64,000 nt of DNA from Fagopyrum homotropicum (lineage: Eukaryota > Streptophyta > Magnoliopsida > Caryophyllales > Polygonaceae), in assembly GCA_033239125.1 (NCBI GenBank), contig BSWB01000007.1, forward strand, positions 108,072,082-108,136,081. Reading direction: 5' to 3'. Of this stretch, positions 45,228 to 56,060 are shown piece by piece. The notes under the pieces are model-generated. The model did no database searches. It saw only the letters and a list, made by a program, of their open reading frames with translations, and had not been told where the DNA came from. Every line of letters starts with the position of its first letter. The first letter of the stretch is position 1. The position numbers were made by a program, and so were the translations under genes.

Positions 45228-46701
45228 AAATACCCCATACTTAGCCCTTTCTTGTCCCCAAGCAAGTTCCGCATATAGAAGACAAGATAGAATGGATTAT
45301 AAGTCAAGAAAATCAATGAAAAGTCTTTCAAAAACATTTTTATGATGTGTTACAATCATAGATCACTCTAAGAGAATACTTCATGGAATTAAAAACTCAA
45401 TATGCTCAAAACATTTTATAAATATAGGAAAGTTGTTCATCTTTGCATAAAACCATAGAATGCATAATAAGTCATAATCATCAAAATTAATCATGTATAA
45501 TCCAGTTTAAACCACTAAGTCAATCAACAAGCTCGAGGTCTCAAGGGCTTCCCAAAAGAAAAGGTCAAGAAACGTGTAGGGTGGGGATGTATGTAAGGTA
45601 ATGTGGTGCTAGAATCCGGGAAAAGGATGAACTTCACTTTCACTTTGACTTGCAACATCTTCCACCAATAAGCTTTGCTTATTTCACACTCTTTTCTTTT
45701 TACTTTACTTTTTGGGATGCATGGACAGAGGTGCACAATAACCGAAGCCTAGGAAATCCGCAATCATCAATTTCTTGAGATGCATCAATCCCTTGATGCA
45801 CATACCATGACCCGTTAGGAATATCGCTCAATCCGACTTTGGCAAGACACAAACACCCGGCTATGTGAATGGTGCCGAGTTACTCATCTTCATGATTGAC
45901 TTCCCCAAACCTATTATTGCTTTCTAACACTTTCGCTTCCAGCCACTTCTCAACTTTAACTTCACTTGCTTTCACCACTTCGCTTGCTTCCAAATTCCCG
46001 GATAGGTAAAGGGAGGAAAAATGTATATGAGGGGCTAAGCATGATTAAGAAGAAGAAGAAGAAGAGAATGAATTGCCTTGGTCTTTCCAGGAAGAAAGTG
46101 AGAGAACTTATCTTGTGGTGTCAACCTTCAAATTCAACATAATTTGGATAAAAACAAAGTATTAAACATGCCAATAATTTCAAACAAAGCATTTAGCAAC
46201 TTAAACATATTATAAAACCTTTCAAACACATAAAGAATTTAAAACCAGTCAGTAAACAAGATCTTCACTGAGATCATATCCAGATAAGCAACACAAAATC
46301 GTTTTCGAAAACTCTCAGTTAACCCACCTCGGTCGAGGTGTTCTTGATTCAACCGAGGTGAAACGCCTCGTTTGGCCAGAACTGACTCGGTCGAGGTCAA
46401 AAAAATTTTTTAAAACCATTTTTTTTTCAGTTTCGACGTTTTTCTCAATCAAATAACCTATAAGTATGCATGTAATATCAGATAAACATATAAATGCAGA
46501 AGTGAAACATAAATAAAATATCCGATAAAATGTCATACATCAAAATAGTCAAATAAATACATCGAAGTCATAACATAAGTACAAACACCCCATACTTGGG
46601 ACACATTGTCCAGTGGGTCAATATAAGTCAAGAGACAAGAGTACTCACTGGATAAAAAGCTGAACTGCATAAAAATAGAATAAAGAAAATCCTACAGCTC
46701 C
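45228..46701 (-). other. AT4 3' UTR, polypurine tract, hairpin, dyads
   Basis: Polypurine tract next to 45228. Hairpin aataagctttgcttatt 45667-45683. Conserved block about 45720-45890. Perfect dyad cacctcggtcgaggtg 46325-46340, with half-sites to 46405. No ORF supported. Confidence 0.75.
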
Positions 46702-48134
46702 TCAATAGTCTCGATCCGGTGGTGGTGGTGGTGGCACATACGGATACTGAGCCGGGTCGAACGGGTAACCCATGGTCTGCTGGAACTGTAGCTCCATCAT
46801 CCTGCGCTGATAGTGGTGCCCCTCTAACATCTGATGGGTCCAGCTGTCAATCTGTCGGTGTTGGGCAGCAAATCTCTCATGCATGTCCACAGTAAGGGCA
46901 GCATAAGAGTCTATCATCTGATCTGTCAGGTCGTCGATCCGGCGATGAACCTCAGAATCTCTATGACGGCGTGTCCGACGCCTAGCAGATCTAGCGGGAG
47001 GTGCAGCAGGTGCAGGCTCAGTGTCCTCCTCATCATCCAAGTCTATGATCAGCGGTGCGCTCGTCCCTGCAGTATCCGTCCCTGTATCCATCGGGACTCC
47101 ACCATCTCTCTCGTCTACAGTGTCCTCATCATCGTCATCCTCCTCCTCCTCAGCCGGGGCAACTGCTGCCTCCCTATGATCCTCCATCAGCGGAGCCCAA
47201 GCTGTCTGCCAGTAATGTGGATCGAAAACTGTGAACTGGGCAGACCAGCGGATCCCCTGTGGTGCAGTCCGCTCCCATGGCATGCAACATATGGAGTGGT
47301 CAGACCTCGGGGAACTAGAATCCTCCGAGTGATCATCTCCTGCAATCCAAGCGGCTTCGGAGCCGCCACCATCGTACATACACTAAGGTCCATCCCGTGA
47401 TAAGCAGCTATGTGGGTGACTAGACCTCCGCAGCAAATGTCTCCCTTCGCCTTGGCCTTGATCCTGTGCAGGTCCTCTGCCAAGATCAAGCCAAAGTCTG
47501 GGAAACCCCCCGTGACCATACAGTAAAGGCTGAAGAGCTCGCCCTGTCGGATCTTCTGGGGCATCTCAGTACGCGCCAGAAGTGTCTCGCTGAATATCCT
47601 ATGGGCTAATCTGAATGCTGGGTGGAAGATGACCTTCTCCCTTGAATCTCCAGGGCGCCATCTGTCTGCATGCTCAGTAATATGGGCAATCTGCCCCCAG
47701 AACTCCCTAGCTACAGATCGGGAGGGGAAGTCGGTGGCGGTGGGCTCAGAAAAGCCGAAAATCTCTCTCCAAACCTCTAAGGGAACTATGAAGTTCCGGT
47801 TCATCAACCGGTACTTCACAGACTGGTCTGTGGGGAGGTAGGAGAAGGAGCTAACGAACTCTAAGGTCGGCTCCAAATAGGCTGGGGCTCGGATCTCAGT
47901 AAACTGATCCAGCCCAACTGTGGCAATCATCCTCCTAAGGTCTCCATCTAACCCTAGGCAATCGAAAGCTGACACGTCCAGAAAACATGGTGCAATAACT
48001 GGACGGCTAGCTATACGTTCATAATCTACCCGGCATCTCTCGTGGATCACCGGGCGGTAAGGTCGGGAAGAAGAAGAAGAAGGAGGGGAAGGTGAGGATC
48101 TATCTCTGAGGGCTAGGCGACGATCGGAACTCAT
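46702..48134 (-). pseudogene. AT4 ORF3: Athila ORF-1-like protein, one frameshift from intact
   Basis: ATG at 48132-48134. It is open for about 285 codons, then a one-base difference near 47284 shifts the frame, and the rest (in frame from 47379) runs to TGA 46702-46704, about 478 codons in all. N-terminus Ser/Pro-rich and basic. Central conserved block (residues about 30-285) with WGQIAH, ADRWRPGDSRE, AFRLAHRIFSETLLAR, KIRQGELFSLYCMV, GDICCGGLVTHIA and LGLQEMITRRIL. Then an acidic run (EEEEDDDDED), an Arg-rich ARSARRRTRRHR, a likely coiled helix and a Pro-rich end (YVPPPPPPDRDY). It resembles Pfam ATHILA by pattern. No signal peptide or membrane helix is seen. The Arg-rich and acidic parts would suit a nucleic-acid or chromatin-associated protein, which is inference. 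Confidence 0.82.
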
Positions 48135-48562
48135 TTTCTCTCAAGCACTGTCAGATCACCTCGGTCGCTGACAACTCTCAAGAATCACATCGGTCGAGAT
48201 GCAGTTCGACTGGACCGAGGCGCAACAATTTTCGATTCCAATCTCAGAAATCCAGTTCTTTTCCCCCAAAAATCACTACAATTGCTTCCTATGGGGTACT
48301 TAAGCCTTTTCTCAGCAGAATCAGGGGCAACCAAAGCCCAAATCGAAGCGAATGAACGAGTTAGGGTTTCGACTGTTTTTACCTCGTTTCGGTCGATTCG
48401 TTCGATTTCTTTGCAGATCTGTAGTTGCAATAGGATCCTCTACCCTTCAATCGCAGTTTGGAAGCAGAAATCTTCGAAAACGAGCAAAAACAAAGAAGGC
48501 GAGGTTATGAAGGCGCCGCGGTCGAGTCGAAGGAAGTAAAAAAGTAAAAATAAAATTTTCCC

Positions 48563-48760
48563 CCTTTTATACTGTTCCTGGATCTGCTGTCACCTCGGTC
48601 GAGATGGTCTCGACTGGACCGAGGTGGTACGGACCGAGGTGGTTCTGCAGAAACCCTAGTCGCCTCGGTTGCTCAAGAATCAACTCGGTCGAGGTGCTCT
48701 GACAGTAACCGAGATGCTTCTGCCTTCTCAAAATCTCGAACTTCTGTCCTTCCAGGTATG
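48563..48760 (-). promoter_or_regulatory. Putative internal ORF3 promoter of AT4
   Basis: TATAAAAGG on the minus strand (48563-48571), with dyad sites just upstream in element orientation: ctcggtcgagatgg (about 48594-48607), gaccgaggtgg words to about 48645, and caactcggtcgaggtgc (48680-48696). Same architecture as in AT2 and AT3. Confidence 0.5.
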
Positions 48761-48873
48761 CTCCTTCCTTAGATATCTCCTGTTATCTGTCTAGGACGCC
48801 AAAAACAAAGCAAAGCAAAGCAAAAACAAAAACTATCTAAACTAGACTAGAAAATGGGAAAAGAAAGCAATAC

Positions 48874-48891
48874 CTTGGGTTGCCTCCCAAG
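48874..48891 (-). other. Conserved cttggg/cccaag hairpin after integrase (AT4)
   Basis: 6-bp stem, 6-base loop, followed by aagcgctt; identical in AT1 and AT3. Confidence 0.6.
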
Positions 48892-48932
48892 AAGCGCTTG
48901 GTTTAAGGTCGCTAGCTGGACCATGATGCGTC

Positions 48933-50156
48933 TCAAATGAGGTATATTGGTGCAACCTCCTCAACCGGCGTTTCCGGCTGGTACTTCTTAAGTCTATGAC
49001 CGTTGACCTTGAAGCTTCCGCTAGTTTCGCCCCATATCTCAACTGCACCATGAGGAAAAACATGTTTCACAACATAAGGTCCGGTCCATCTGGATATTAA
49101 CTTACCTGGGAAAAGGCGGAGGCGGGAGTTGAAGAGTAGAACTAAGTCTCCTTCGTTAAGCTCCTTTGGGACGATACGCTTGTCATGCCATCTCTTCGTC
49201 CTTTCCTTGTAGATTTTGGCATTTTCATAAGCGTTCAAACGCAGCTCCTCCAGCTCGTTGAGTTCCAATAGTCGCTTCTCGCCGGCCTCCTTAATGTCGA
49301 AATTCAACCATTTGATCGCCCAATACGCTTTGTATTCCAATTCGACGGGCAAATGACAAGACTTCCCATATACCAAATTGTAAGGGGTGGTACCTATGGG
49401 GGTCTTAAATGCGGTCCTGTACGCCCAAAGAGCATCGTCCAATTTCATGGACCAATCTTTCCTCGTTCTAGAGACGGTCTTCTCCAAAATTGCTTTGATT
49501 TCTCTATTCGAGATCTCGACCTGTCCACTAGTTTGAGGGTGATAAGCGGTTGATACCTTATGGGTTACCCCATACTTCGATAGAAGTGCCTTGAACTTCC
49601 GGTTGATGAAATGCGTTCCTCCATCGCTGATGATGATGCGTGGAGTTCCAAACCGTGGAAAGATAGTCCTGTTTAGGAACTTTACCACCACCTTGGCGTC
49701 ATTAGTGGGGGAAGCAATGGCTTCAACCCATCTAGAGACGTAGTCAACCGCAAGAAGGATATAGAGGTTTCTTCCGGAGGATGGGAAAGGTCCCATGAAG
49801 TCAATCCCCCATACATCGAAGATCTCCACCTCTTGGATGTTATTAAGTGGCATCTCGTTCCTCCTTGATAAGTTTCCTGTTCTTTGGCATGCATCACAAG
49901 AGACAACAAAAGCTTGTACATCTTTAAATAATGTAGGTCAAAAGAAACCGGAACGCAATACCTTAGCGCATGTTTTATCGGTGCTAGCATGTCCTCCACA
50001 AGGAAGCGAATGGCAATGCCGTATAACGCTATTAACCTCATCTTCCGGAATGCATCTACGAAGCATCCCATCCGGTCCGCGCTTGAATAGCAGCGGCTCA
50101 TCCCAGTAATAATGTCGTACTTCCTTGAAAAATCTCTTCTTTTGAGAGTATGTCAA
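48933..50156 (-). pseudogene. pol: AT4 integrase, one stop codon
   Basis: Two open pieces in one frame split by a TGA near 49938: a zinc-binding N-terminus (50156-49938: His residues in HCHSLPCGGH, Cys pair in CDACQ after the stop) and the core plus C-terminus (49853-48933, 306 codons). The catalytic triad is present at residues 18 (GIDFMG), 77 (ISDGG) and 113 (QVEIS) of the second piece, with D-35-E spacing. The C-terminal region has the SH3-like [18 protein letters not shown]...RWTGPYVV segment. It lacks a chromodomain, as expected for Athila. The stop is at a Trp position in the family. Otherwise the best preserved integrase here. Confidence 0.9.
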
Positions 50157-50171
50157 TCCGGGCGGCGTTTC

Positions 50172-50897
50172 CTAGCAAACAAGATAATTTACAATGTCAG
50201 CATACCAAGGTCCGTTCTTATCAGAAAGTTGGTGGATGGAATGTTCCACCAACTGAGGATGAATGTCAGAGGAGTGAGTAAGAAGATTATTATTCTCAGT
50301 AATCTCAGTTGACATCATCTCACCATCGACCTCGGTCGAGGCGCAGAGGCGTTGACCGAGATGTTCTTCAGTCGCCTCGCTCAGTCCAGGAAGTGCCTCG
50401 GTCGAGGTACTGCAACTAGAACCGAAACTGGAGATCTTCGTCTCCTGGATTAGCTTCTCAGTTTTAGCTCCTGGATCTTCTTCCAGTGCCTTCAAGCTCC
50501 GTATATCTGCATCACAAGAACCATCTATACCTTCCTCTATTAAACTGAAGCCTATAACTCTTTCGAGTGGATTGTTAATAAGGATAGAGCTCACCAATTC
50601 TCTTGATTCTTCCTCATCGTAGATGTTGAAGATATCATCAGTTAGCTGCTCTCCTTTCATGGCTGCAAGTAGTGCGAACTCCACCTCATCGCCACCAATG
50701 TTGAATTTCAACTTGGCGTTCTTGCAATCCACATTGCAACCCGAAGTTGCTAGAAATGGCCTCCCGAGAATAATAGGAACAGGATAATCTGCGGGAATGT
50801 CAAGTACAACAAAATCTATAGGAAGATAGAAGTTACCTAACTTGACCGGAACGTCCTCCAAGATGCCCACGGGATGGGTAATGGAGCGATCCGCCAT
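50172..50897 (-). pseudogene. pol: AT4 protease C-terminus fused across the RT/RNase H deletion
   Basis: Begins MADRSITHPVG, continues with the protease motif ILGRPFLAT and the acidic linker seen in AT3, then near 50300-50312 switches to THSSDIHPQLVEH and KNGPWYADIVNYLVC, the segment that normally sits between RNase H and integrase. The junction keeps the reading frame. The whole RT-RNase H block is absent. Confidence 0.85.
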
Positions 50898-50903
50898 ATA
50901 AAG

Positions 50904-53084
50904 TCAAATCTTGACCGGCTTGGGCTCTCCAAGTCCGATCTTCGTACATAGCTCTAGCGGAATGATGCTCACGCTGGCTCCTAGATCACAAAGGGCTTCA
51001 CAAGTGACATCCCCAACTTGAATGGGAATGCTAAAGGAGCCGGGATCTCTTAACTTAGGTGGTATCTTCTCCTTCATGATCTTAAAAAGCTCCGAGGATT
51101 TAGATGTCATCCTAACTTCACCAAAGTCCTCCAATTTCCTTTTCCTTGATAGGATCTCCTTTAAGAATTTCCCATAGGCGGGCATTCCTAGAATAGCATC
51201 AAGAAAAGGAATGTTAATATGCAGCTTGTTCATCAAGTCAAGGAACTTACCAAAGTGCTTGTCTAGATGTGCTCTGGCTCTGGACTGAGGGAATGGAAGT
51301 GGTGGTTTGTATGCAGGAGGTGGAACATAAACTTCAGTTTTCCCCTCCGCTTTCTGTTGCTCCGCCTCGGTTGGCATCTCGGTCGAGTTGTTCTTCGATT
51401 GGATCTGGACCGAGGTGGTCTGCATCGAACGAGGTGCTGGATCTGCAGTTTTAAGTCCACTCCTCGTCGTTATGGCCATGCATTGGCCCTTAGGGTTGCT
51501 TTCCGTCTTTGCTGGAAGCTTCCCTGGATCTCTTGGCGCTTCATTCGCCCTACTTGCAAGTTGTTGTTCGAAGGACTTTTGGGCCCTCGAAAATGAAGTC
51601 ATAGAATTCTCCATAGCGCTAAGCTTGATCAAGATAGCCTCTAGAACTGCGTCTTTCTTTTCTGGCTGAGACGAACTTGATCCTTGCCCTTGACTCTTTA
51701 ATGGAGTAGAAGAAGAGGAAGAAGGAGAAGAGAGGAAAGGGTTAGAGGAATTATTAGAGTTGGAGTTAGAATAATTGTCACCACGATTCTGGTTGTTTTG
51801 ATTGTTCGTCCTCCAATTGTTGCTATTGGATCCTCTATTGTTGTTGTTGTAGTTGTTGTTGTTATTGTTCCGGGAACCGTTGTTGTTGTTACGGTATCCA
51901 TTGTTGTTGTTCCTCTGTCCTTGCTCTTCCTTCTTGGTTTGAGCAACCAAGAGTTCCTTCAATTGCTTCACGTCATTCTTCAAAGACGTGAGTTGGTTGT
52001 TGTTGGATTGAGTCTCTTGAAAGTTGACTCTTTTAACTCCACCTTCAGCTCCTTGGTGGGTGTACTTCTCCATATGCAAGGCTTGCTTCTCAATGAAGTC
52101 CCAAGCCTCATCAATCGCCATGTCCATGAAGGTACCGGCGGAGAGTAGTTGGAGATTGAACTGGGTGCTTCCGTCCAGTCCTTTGAAGTAGATCTCCAAC
52201 AACTCGATCTTTGGAATCCCATGATGTGGGCAATCCAAAAGGATGTCCTTGAACCGCTCCCATGACTTGGACAAGCTCTCCTTGTCCTTCATAATGAAAG
52301 CATTGATCTTCCCTCTCATTTCAGCTGTCTTCGAGGGGGGGAAGAATTTGGTTAAGAATTCCGTCGTCATCTCCTCCCATGTGCTAATTTTTCCTGGAGG
52401 AAGAGATTGATACCAAGTAAGAGCTCTATCTTTTAAAGAAAAGTAAAAAGGTCTTAGCTTGTAGTTGTTATTTTCAATTCTGGAAGGTCGCAAGGTTTCC
52501 ATCAAGATCTCGTAGTTTTGAAGATGTTGATGTGGTGATTCCTTCTCCATCCCTCCGAATTGGCATTGGCGAATCATGGATAGAACTTGCGGTCGAAGTT
52601 CGTAGTCATGATCCGCTGGATCTCCTAGGTTCACTCCTGGACGCCTCAGTTGTTAATTAGGGTCCATCCTTTGACCCAGGGTTTGCGGGATTCCTGCAAG
52701 AAGAACATCTCGGACTGGTCTCCGAGGTGGAAGTACATCGGCCGGGGCGTCAGGTACTGGAACCTGCCTCGGTCGAGGATCAGCTACTGGATCCTGCATC
52801 GGTCGAGGATCAACAGGAGGATCTTCCCTCGGTCGAAGTAGAATCTGGTCTCGTATGACTGCTATCTCCGCTTCGATTGCTGCAGTCCTGGTGCGATTCT
52901 CTTCTTTCTCTTGCCTTAGTTCTTCTTTGCTGAGACGTAGCAGATCTAGCGTCTCTTTCAATTCGGCCGCAAGATCACGGTCGTCTTGTTGGGCCATCTT
53001 CGCTTCTCTTAAGCGTCGCTTGTATGTCTTTTCTGGTTCGGGATCGTAAGGAACGATTTCCTTCCCAGTGCGGGTTCTTCGCAT
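50904..53084 (-). pseudogene. gag: AT4 gag and protease N-terminal half
   Basis: ATG at 53082-53084 (MRRTRTGKEIV). The N-terminal 144 codons end at a TAA (52653-52655); the frame then continues 576 codons (52634-50904) to a TGA inside the protease. Domains: Glu/Arg coiled-coil-like stretch, DPRP repeats, gag core (ALTWYQSLPPGK, TTEFLTKFFPP, DCPHHGIPKIELL), Asn-rich tail without a CCHC knuckle, Ser-rich run, linker, protease active site DLGAS at 50976-50987. Two stop codons only, both at positions where AT3 has a sense codon (Gln, Arg). Confidence 0.88.
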
Positions 53085-53186
53085 ATACCTAAGAAAGAAC
53101 CTGCAAAAGTCACTCAAGTAGAGTGGTTAGATGACACGGGGGCAAGCGCCACAAGAGCAAACCGTACCGGCTCGGTCTAGACCAAG

Positions 53187-53204
53187 TCCCCGGCAGCGGC
53201 GCCA
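53187..53204 (-). other. AT4 primer-binding site (tRNA-Asp)
   Basis: Element strand TGGCGCCGCTGCCGGGGA, one mismatch to AT2/AT3. Confidence 0.88.
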
Positions 53205-53210
53205 AAAACT

Positions 53211-54997
53211 TGTTCGCTCCAAACGGTGTGTGCAAGCTTTAAATTTATAACCCTAGACTTAAGCTTAAAACAAGGATGCGAACCCGCAGTGTACGGGTCA
53301 ATCGTAGTAAAAAGCAAGAAATTCCAGGGGTCGATCACAGGGACTCGGTGAAACAAAGTCAATAACGGTAAGCTTCGTGAATACTAACCACAAAGAGCAA
53401 TTAACACAATCAAAGCTGAATAAGAAGTCAAATAAAGCAAACATGCAATTCTAGGGATTAAAGCGTCTAGTTGTGGTTCTAACTCAAGATCTAAAGATAA
53501 GCGGACAAAGCTGAGATTTTTGCAAGGGGGAGGTGTTACTAAAGTGGGGTAGATCACCGGCTAAGTCTCACTACTCACTAATCCAAAACCGTAACTCCTA
53601 TTAACGGGTAAGTCTCAAGGAATTAAGATAAAGAACTATTACCTCAAACTAACACACCATCTAAGGGAATAGAATCAACCTTTACAGGGTAAGTCTCAGG
53701 CTAACTCACAAAGATGGGATGGAAGCACACTCAAACCCCAATAAAGGATAAACCTTTATTACCTACACTTACGATCGTTAGTACACAAACTAAGGAATTA
53801 CCGGGTAAGTCTCATCCTAAGCTTGCTTTGAACCAGGAAAGGTATAATAAGAATAGGATTTGGCAAACTCTAACACTTAACTCTCAGTTTAGGATCAGAT
53901 AAGTCACCTCGGTCAGCCAGATTCCACCCCGGCCGAGATGTTCATCGACTGAACGAGATGCTTAGGGTTAAGGTTAAAGACTCGAACTTTCAGGGTCCTA
54001 CTGGGATCTAAGATTATTCTATCATTGTTTTTCCCACAACCTTCAGCCAATCACCCTAGAATCACACAAGGAAATTAGCCACTCATCATCATTATAAAAG
54101 TGTTAAATATGTGGGAAGAAGGTGAATATTTGAAGAAGAAGAATTTAATGAAAAAGACTTCAATAACTGAATCAAATATCACAACAAAAGCGTTTCTTGG
54201 ATAGCAATCCAACAAGACAAGACAACAAGGAGGGGGATTGAAGACAATCTTACAAAACCCTCCAAAAAGCTATAAAAGTTATGATCTTCAATCTTCCTTC
54301 AACCTTCAAAAAGGTTCTTCAAAACTCCCAACTGGAGTATGGTTGCAGCGATATATGCTGGATCTCACAGCCTTCAATGGTGTATAACGTGCAAGGCGGG
54401 ATGTTCCGTCGTAAGCGAGATGTTGGATTTGTGGAAATCCAACCCTTTTTATAGGAAAATAACCCTCCAAAGATAAAATATCTTAAAAAGATCTTTTCCC
54501 ATAAAAATAGGTAAAATATAAGATCTTCTTCCTTCCAGGAGTCAAGCCCAAAAATATAAGATCACCTTCCAAAGATAAAAGATCTCAACCAAGAATAAAA
54601 TATTCTCGCCGCGTCCTAGGTGTTCGCCTCGGTCGAGTCGGCGTCTCTGGATCACCTCGGTCGAGATGAATCTCTGGTCAACCGAGGTGAGTCATAACTG
54701 AATGTGAAATCTCTCAAAACTGGTCCAAAGTGAATCTTTAATCCATGGCTATGCTTCCTGGATGGTTCCTTATGCTCCTCAATGTAGTTCCAAATGACTC
54801 ATGACTCCTTTTGCTCCTTTTTGATGCAAAACGTGCCATTTTACCTACAATTACAGCAAAACTAGGTGTAGACCTCGATTCCCGCAAAGGTAGATGAAAC
54901 GGTAATATAATCACATATTATACATACAAACATGCAGATTATGAAAGATAAAACGTCCAAACAAACCTCAAGATATAGACTATAATTCATGCTATCA
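53211..54997 (-). repeat. AT4 5' LTR
   Basis: tgttcgctcc...gctatca, 1787 bp. Of four ACCGGGTAAGTCTCA copies, three carry a single change here (53556 accggc, 53603 aacggg, 53684 acaggg); the fourth (53800) is intact. U3 dyad cluster 54626-54692. Confidence 0.93.
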
Positions 54998-55002
54998 CTT
55001 TT

Positions 55003-56060
55003 CTTTAAAACACTAAATGCAAGGTTCAAAAAATCCAGAAATCATTCATCTTTCAAAACATCAAAGTATACATGTAACAATATAATGACTTAAACTTAAT
55101 CATGCTCATGTAAAAGGTCAAATGTACTTGCCTCGATAATATCACACAAAGTTACTCAAATCCAAAAACGATAACGTCCAACAAAACTCGACAATCTTCA
55201 CAAACAACCTAAACAAGCAAAAGCATCACAATCAAAATATATACAATAATGACCATCACAAACACCATGTAATAGGTGTAGAAGTTACTTACTTAATCCC
55301 ACTTGAAAAGAGGGATGTACTTCACTTAGGGTTTGCCAATACCCATTTATCCAAATGATTAAGTACCTAGAATATCCAATTAGGTATGTTATCAATCAAA
55401 ACATCACAACTCACAACTTATATCACGTACGTCCAAAAGAGAGTTTTAAGAGTTACTCACGTAGAGAAGACGAACGAAAGTTGATCGACAATTGTCGAAC
55501 TTCAACTTGAGCTTAAATCTTATCCGAAGGTGCTTTCGAACCTAAACCACATCAACTATAGATGTTTAACTTCATTTTCTAAACTTGGGATCATAATACG
55601 TAATATTTTTAAATATAGGTTCAAACTCATAATTAACACATGTGTTAAAAACCGTAAATACTTTTCTAGGGGCAAAATTGCAAATCTAGAAGTTTGGGCC
55701 CTTTTGCAAATTTAAAACTTGGCCAAAATCTGTAAATACTTTTCTAGGGGTTTATTTGTTATATCTGAAAACATGGGCTATTTACGTATATAGAAAGTTT
55801 GGCAAAAATCTGCAAATATCCCATCGAGGGCATAACTGTTAAAAACACAAGTATGGGCCATAAATGTAAGTAGAAACTTGGGAGGTATTATTGTAGTTAT
55901 ACCAAATTTTAAGGGAGCTTGATTGTAATTAAGTGTTGGAGGCATTTTTCAAGGCGGAGGCGGTTCTCCGGCGAAGGTGCTCCTTGACGACACTAGGGTG
56001 GCTTCAAGCAGCGATGGTTTTGTCTCCGACATGGCGAGGATGGTGGAACTCGATGGAGAG
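55003..56060 (-). repeat. TK2 5' LTR, right piece
   Basis: Continues the alignment with 37440-38500 after the AT4 target duplication and ends where TK3 begins. The first part of this LTR in element orientation is missing. Confidence 0.75.

Larger units (their letters stand above)
43442..54997 (-). mobile_element. AT4: Athila-like element lacking RT and RNase H; perfect TSD ctttt
   Basis: 11,556 bp: LTRs 43442-45227 (3') and 53211-54997 (5'), primer site 53187-53204, gag-protease 53084-50172, integrase 50156-48933, hairpin 48874-48891, internal TATA 48563-48571, ORF3 48134-46702, 3' UTR 46701-45228. Target duplication ctttt at 43437-43441 and 54998-55002, in the TK2 LTR. RT and RNase H are missing as one block near 50300, and the protease linker runs in frame into the pre-integrase segment. 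LTRs differ at only some ten to twenty bases by eye, so this is a relatively recent insertion. Confidence 0.95.
37312..56060 (-). mobile_element. TK2: older Tekay-like chromovirus, interrupted by AT4
   Basis: Minus-strand element: 3' LTR piece 37312-39363, integrase 39400-40745, RNase H 40752-41018, RT 41153-42180, no recognisable gag or protease, then 5' LTR pieces 43306-43441 and 55003-56060 separated by AT4. The two LTR regions align from ccactcaagtcaaagac through ggaggc.tttt.c. TK1 abuts the 3' LTR, so TK1 probably inserted in it. The right part of the 5' LTR is replaced by TK3. Confidence 0.8.
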
